Assembly (NCBI GenBank): GCA_030046135.1
Contig: JASIEC010000113.1
Location: 1 to 8,993 of the forward strand
Direction of reading: 5' to 3'
Origin: Thermoplasmata archaeon
GTDB taxonomy: Archaea > Thermoplasmatota > Thermoplasmata > Lutacidiplasmatales > UBA184
Length of the DNA: 8,993 nt
Shown here: positions 5,570-8,993 of the stretch, piece after piece
How the letters are laid out: every line of letters begins with the position of its first letter
How positions within the stretch are numbered: position 1 is the stretch's first letter
The notes under the pieces: model-generated
What the model was told of the DNA's origin: nothing
Database searches by the model: none
The model's input: only the letters and a program-made list of their open reading frames with translations
Made by a program: the position numbers and the translations under genes

Positions 5570-7891
5570 CTACTCCCGGCGACGGAGCCCCTCGAGCTTC
5601 ATCCGCTGCTCGAGGGCGGCGATCGAGCGGATCGTGGGGACCACCGTGTCGGCGTTCAGGGAGATCGAGTCGATCCCCTCGCGGACGAGGAACTCGGCGA
5701 ACTCGGGGTACACGCTCGGCCCCTGGCCGCAGATCCCGACCGTCTTCCCTTCGGCGTGGGCCCCCTCGATCAGCTGGTGGACCGCGGCGAGGACCGCCGG
5801 ATCCCGCTCGTCGAAGTATCCCATCCGGCCGAGGGTCTCCGAGTCCCGGTCGGCGCCGAGAACGAGCTGGGTGAGGTCGTTCGAGCCGATCGAGAAGCCG
5901 TCGCAGTGGCGCGCGAACTCCCGGGCGAGGAAGACGATCGACGGCACTTCCGCCATCAGGTAGAGCTTGAAGTCGCGCGAGCGGCGGAGCCCGGAGCCTT
6001 TGAGCGTCTCCGCGATCTCCTCGAGTTCCCAGGTGTTGCGGACGAACGGCAGCATCACCATCGCGTTCTTGAGGCCCTGCTCCGTCCTCACCCGGTGGAT
6101 CGCCTCGAGCTCGCAGAGGAACGCGGGCCGGTAGACCGGCGAGACGTAGCGCGAGCATCCGCGCCAGCCGATCATCGGGTTCTCCTCGACGGGCTCGTAC
6201 TCCTCCCCGCCGGGCATCCCGCGGTACTCGTTCGTCTTGAAGTCCGAGGTCCGGACGATCACGGGGCGGGGGTGGAACGCCTGACACACCCGGCCGATCC
6301 CGTCGGCGAGCCGCCGGACGAGCTCGTCCTTCTTGCCCTTCTTGATCAGGGCGAGAGGATGCTCGCGGACGTGGGCGGTGAAGATGAACTCGATCCGGAG
6401 GAGACCCACCCCCGAGACGGGCAGCCGGGCGTACTCCTCGGCCTTCTCGGGCACCCCCACGTTGACGAGGATCTTCGTCGCGGTCACCGGGACCGAGTCG
6501 TGGCTCACGCCGGCGGGCAGCACGGCGGGGGCGGTCCCCTTCGGCGTCGCCTCCGCCCGGATCCCCCGGTAGACCGATCCGGTCTTCCCGTCGACGGTCA
6601 CCTCGCTCCCCTCGGCGATCGTCCGCGTCGCCTCGCGCGTGCCGACGACGCAGGGGACGCCGAGCTCCCGGGAGACGATCGCGGCGTGGCAGGTCATCCC
6701 TCCCTCGTCGGTGACGATCGCCGCGGCCCGCGACATCGCCGGGACCATGTCGGGGGTCGTCATCGTCGTCACGAGCACCTCGCCGGCCTTGAGGCGCTCC
6801 ATCTCGGCCGCGCCCCGGAGCAGGCGGGCGACACCGCCCGCGACGCCGGGGCTCGCGCCGAACCCCCGCACGATCGGCTCGCCCGCCCCCGAGGAGCCCG
6901 CCGGGGCGAGGGCGCCGGAGGTGCCCGCCGTCGAGGTCGGGATCGTCGTCACGGGGCGCGCCTGCACGATGTAAAGGGCGTCCGCGTCGCCGCACCACTC
7001 GACGTCCATCGGGCGCCGGTAGCGGGACTCGATCAGCCGGGCGAGCGAGACGAGGCGGAGGAGGCGAGCATCGGAGAGCTTCTGGCGCGAGCGGTCAGCG
7101 GCCGGGACCTCCTCGCGACGGTTCCCCCCCTCCGAGGCCCGGACGAGCCGGACCTTCTGCTCGGAGATCTGCTTGTGGACGATCTTCTGCGTCGCCCCGT
7201 CGACGACGTAGTGGTCAGGGGTCACCTCGCCCCCCACGATCAGCTCCCCGAGGCCCCAGCCGGCCTCGACGAGGATGTGGTTCTCCCCGGTGTTCGGGTC
7301 CCGGGTGAAGAGGATCCCGCTGACCGTCGCCTCGACCATCTTCTGGATCAGCACGGCGAGGCGGACCGCCGAGTGGTCGAACCCCTTCTTCTGGCGGTAG
7401 ACGAGGACCCTCGAGGTGAAGAGGGACCCCCAGCAGGACCGGATCGCCGCGAGGACGTTGTCGACCCCTGCCACGTTGAGGTACGTCTCCTGGAGGCCCG
7501 CGAACGACGCTCCCTCGAGGTCCTCGGCCGTCGCGCTCGAGCGGACCGCCGAGAACGTCGCGGAGGACTCCCGGACGAACGTCTCGTAGGCGGCGGCGAT
7601 CGGGGCGCGGAGCGCCGCCGGGAACTCGGTCGCGGCGAACGTCGAGCGGATCCGCGAGGAGGCGGCTTCGACCGTGTCGGGCCGAGCGGGATCGATCGAC
7701 GCGAGCGCCTCGGGGATCACGGTCCTGAGGTCGGTCGCGTCGACGAACGCCTGGTACGCCTCGGTCGTGACGACGATCCCGGGCGGCACCGGGAGGCCCT
7801 GACGGACCAGCTCGCCCAGCTTCCCCGCCTTCCCTCCGACGAGCGCGAGGGCGTCGTCGGAGACGTCCGAGAGAGGGACGACGAGCGCCAC
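5570..7891 (-). CDS. ppsA: Phosphoenolpyruvate synthase (pyruvate, water dikinase)
   Basis: Converts pyruvate, ATP and water to PEP, AMP and phosphate, the entry step of gluconeogenesis in the cytoplasm. The 773 residues match the family's usual length, and all three domains are present. They are the N-terminal ATP-binding domain (about 1-315; GGKAGKLGEL at 19-28, RSSATAEDL at 117-125, FTRDPNTGE at 195-203), the phosphohistidine swivel domain (about 340-445; TCHAAIVSRELGVP with H402), and the C-terminal PEP/pyruvate barrel (about 470-770; GLLRIEF with R499, RTSDFKTNEY, GWRG with R577, GSNDLTQLVLGADRDS at 669-684, CGQGPS with C721). A Ser/Gly/Ala-rich linker lies at 319-338. All catalytic residues I know for the family are visible. 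It starts with GTG, eight bases after the trm5 stop, so it is probably co-transcribed and coupled. Function is confident. Confidence 0.97.
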   Translation of the reverse strand: MALVVPLSDVSDDALALVGGKAGKLGELVRQGLPVPPGIVVTTEAYQAFVDATDLRTVIPEALASIDPARPDTVEAASSRIRSTFAATEFPAALRAPIAAAYETFVRESSATFSAVRSSATAEDLEGASFAGLQETYLNVAGVDNVLAAIRSCWGSLFTSRVLVYRQKKGFDHSAVRLAVLIQKMVEATVSGILFTRDPNTGENHILVEAGWGLGELIVGGEVTPDHYVVDGATQKIVHKQISEQKVRLVRASEGGNRREEVPAADRSRQKLSDARLLRLVSLARLIESRYRRPMDVEWCGDADALYIVQARPVTTIPTSTAGTSGALAPAGSSGAGEPIVRGFGASPGVAGGVARLLRGAAEMERLKAGEVLVTTMTTPDMVPAMSRAAAIVTDEGGMTCHAAIVSRELGVPCVVGTREATRTIAEGSEVTVDGKTGSVYRGIRAEATPKGTAPAVLPAGVSHDSVPVTATKILVNVGVPEKAEEYARLPVSGVGLLRIEFIFTAHVREHPLALIKKGKKDELVRRLADGIGRVCQAFHPRPVIVRTSDFKTNEYRGMPGGEEYEPVEENPMIGWRGCSRYVSPVYRPAFLCELEAIHRVRTEQGLKNAMVMLPFVRNTWELEEIAETLKGSGLRRSRDFKLYLMAEVPSIVFLAREFARHCDGFSIGSNDLTQLVLGADRDSETLGRMGYFDERDPAVLAAVHQLIEGAHAEGKTVGICGQGPSVYPEFAEFLVREGIDSISLNADTVVPTIRSIAALEQRMKLEGLRRRE

Positions 7892-7894
7892 GAT

Positions 7895-7900
7895 CCTCCC
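7895..7900 (-). promoter_or_regulatory. Ribosome binding site of ppsA
   Basis: GGGAGG sits three bases before the GTG at 7891, and its first base is the last base of the trm5 TAG stop codon. It supports the GTG as the true ppsA start and suggests ribosomes finishing trm5 can re-initiate here. Confidence 0.65.
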
Positions 7901-8922
7901 TACGCCGGGCCCCGCTCGAACAGGAAGGCCACGAGGTCGGCGGACGGCGAGTACGGGTGCACCGAGTGGCTCTCCACCGGACGCCAGGCCGACCGGGGAG
8001 GGAGCGCGCTCGCGATCAATTCGGCCCTCCCGCTCGCTCCCGCCCTCGGAACAACCTCGTAGTAGTGGAGCCGCCCGCCGGGCGCGACAGCGCGTGCGAC
8101 CAAGGGAGCGTACTTAATCCCTTCGCGGGGAAGGTTGAACACGGCGCGCTCGAACGGCTCCGCCGACTCCACGAACGCCTCGATGCGGGCCCGCTCGGCC
8201 CGGATCCGCGAGGCGAACGGGTACCGAGCGGCGGAGGAGCGCAGGAGCGCGATCGCCTCCTCGTTCGCGTCCACGGCCACGATCTCCCGGGCTCGGGCGC
8301 CCTGCGCGATCGTGAGCGAGAACGGTCCGACGCCGCAGGCGAGGTCGTAGACGCGCTCGCCGGCCGCGACCGCCCCGGCCACGAGGGCGTGCTCGCGGGC
8401 GAGGCGCGGCGAGAAGTACGCTCGCTCGACATCGACCTCGATCTCAAGCCGGTTCTCCCGGTGTCGCGTCCTCCATCCGCCGGCGCCGGCGATCCGCTCG
8501 ACGGACCTTCGTCGTTCGGGGCCGTGGACCCCCCGGTCCCAGCCGACGATCCGCGCTCCGGGGACGAACCTGAGGAGCGCCTCTCCGATCTCCTCCTTCC
8601 GCGTCTCGAGGGAAGGCGGGATCCGGACGAGGACGATCTCGCCGATCACGTCGAACGACCGAGGGAGGTCCGCCAGGAGCTCGGGTCCCCACGGGAGGAG
8701 CTCCCGGAACTCCCCGGGGCCGCGGGGTCGGTGCGGGGAGAAGGTTCGCTCGACGACCTCCCCCCAGTCGGAGGGAATCGGGACGTCGGGTCGAAGAGGG
8801 AACGTGACGGTTCCCTCGCCCCGGAGGATCGCGACGTCGGTCCGGAGGGCGGCCCGTTCGAGCAGCGCCCTCCGGACCTCTTCCGCCCTCGCCCGGGGAA
8901 CGACGAGCGCGCGGCCGATCAT
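7900..8922 (-). CDS. trm5: tRNA (guanine(37)-N1)-methyltransferase, archaeal Trm5
   Basis: Uses S-adenosylmethionine to make m1G37 next to the anticodon of tRNAs, which prevents +1 frameshifting; it is the archaeal/eukaryal counterpart of bacterial TrmD. At 340 residues it is close to Methanocaldococcus jannaschii Trm5. An N-terminal D1 region (about 1-50) and D2 (about 60-165, with DVIGEIVLVRIP at 91-102 and HREN at 154-157) lead into the Rossmann methyltransferase. That domain has YFSPRL (169-174), DLACGVGPF (193-201), VAVDAN with D218, and NLP (263-265). By recalled alignment, E177, D218 and N263 correspond to M. jannaschii E185, D223 and N265, so the catalytic set looks complete. The ATG overlaps the stop of the upstream gene (ATGA), and ppsA follows eight bases after its stop; both suggest one operon. 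Confidence 0.95.
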   Translation of the reverse strand: MIGRALVVPRARAEEVRRALLERAALRTDVAILRGEGTVTFPLRPDVPIPSDWGEVVERTFSPHRPRGPGEFRELLPWGPELLADLPRSFDVIGEIVLVRIPPSLETRKEEIGEALLRFVPGARIVGWDRGVHGPERRRSVERIAGAGGWRTRHRENRLEIEVDVERAYFSPRLAREHALVAGAVAAGERVYDLACGVGPFSLTIAQGARAREIVAVDANEEAIALLRSSAARYPFASRIRAERARIEAFVESAEPFERAVFNLPREGIKYAPLVARAVAPGGRLHYYEVVPRAGASGRAELIASALPPRSAWRPVESHSVHPYSPSADLVAFLFERGPA

Positions 8923-8993
8923 GCCGGGGAGGTGGCGACGGACCTGTCCAGCAGAAGGGGGAGGAGCTCCGCGCCGCGTCGGAGCCCGAGGGT
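8919..8993 (-). CDS. C-terminal end of an unidentified gene upstream of trm5 (5' end outside window)
   Basis: An open frame enters from the right edge and gives 24 residues, ending RSVATSPA before TGA at 8921-8919. The stop overlaps the trm5 start as ATGA, the classic layout of translationally coupled genes, which is the main reason to think this frame is real. The visible tail contains GLRRGAELLPLLLDR and is too short to identify. If genuine, it is the first visible gene of the operon with trm5 and ppsA. Confidence 0.5.
   Translation of the reverse strand, partial: TLGLRRGAELLPLLLDRSVATSPA

Noticed and set aside
5472..6998. Extension of the surface-protein reading frame by about 500 codons upstream, through ppsA
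   Set aside because: It runs on the same strand as ppsA in a different frame, is rich in Arg/Gly/Asp/Pro shadow composition, and has no domain. The hydrophobic N-terminus and GAGGG place the real start at 5471 or 5459.
5756..8062. A 768-codon open frame on the plus strand opposite ppsA
   Set aside because: It is antisense to a confidently identified gene and has the Arg/Asp/Pro-rich composition of a GC-rich shadow frame; no motif is recognisable.

Overview
The window is very GC-rich and archaeal in character. Three things point that way: a Trm5-type tRNA(m1G37) methyltransferase rather than bacterial TrmD, an archaeal-style PEP synthase, and a large surface protein built from YVTN beta-propellers and Ig/PKD-like domains with a C-terminal membrane anchor. 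Such combinations are known from archaeal cell surfaces. A high-GC member of Candidatus Thermoplasmatota is my best guess, but no lineage-defining marker is present.

Layout, left to right. Bases 1-942 (minus strand) hold the first 314 codons of a 3-hydroxyacyl-CoA dehydrogenase that runs off the left edge, probably a dehydrogenase/enoyl-CoA hydratase fusion. A divergent intergenic region (943-1069) has a TTAA element flanked by inverted repeats. Next comes a plus-strand two-domain GNAT acetyltransferase (about 1070-1912). It converges on the surface protein across a 172-base spacer (1913-2084) crowded with stem-loops. The surface protein (5471-2085, minus) has a signal/anchor segment, two seven-bladed YVTN propellers with a 43-residue repeat, four Ig/PKD-like domains, a transmembrane helix and a short basic tail. 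Upstream of it on the same strand, after a short spacer with a hairpin, lies ppsA (7891-5570). Then come trm5 (8922-7900) and the last 24 codons of an unidentified gene.

The unidentified gene, trm5 and ppsA form a tight minus-strand operon: an ATGA overlap, then an 8-base gap holding the ppsA ribosome binding site. PpsA feeds gluconeogenesis from pyruvate, the dehydrogenase belongs to beta-oxidation-type acyl-CoA metabolism, and Trm5 maintains the reading frame in translation. These are core functions with no evident shared pathway. The surface protein is the accessory-looking element. I found no tRNA, rRNA, CRISPR array, insertion sequence or defence cassette. I see no clear new multi-gene system; the double-propeller surface protein and the structured intergenic regions deserve the second look.
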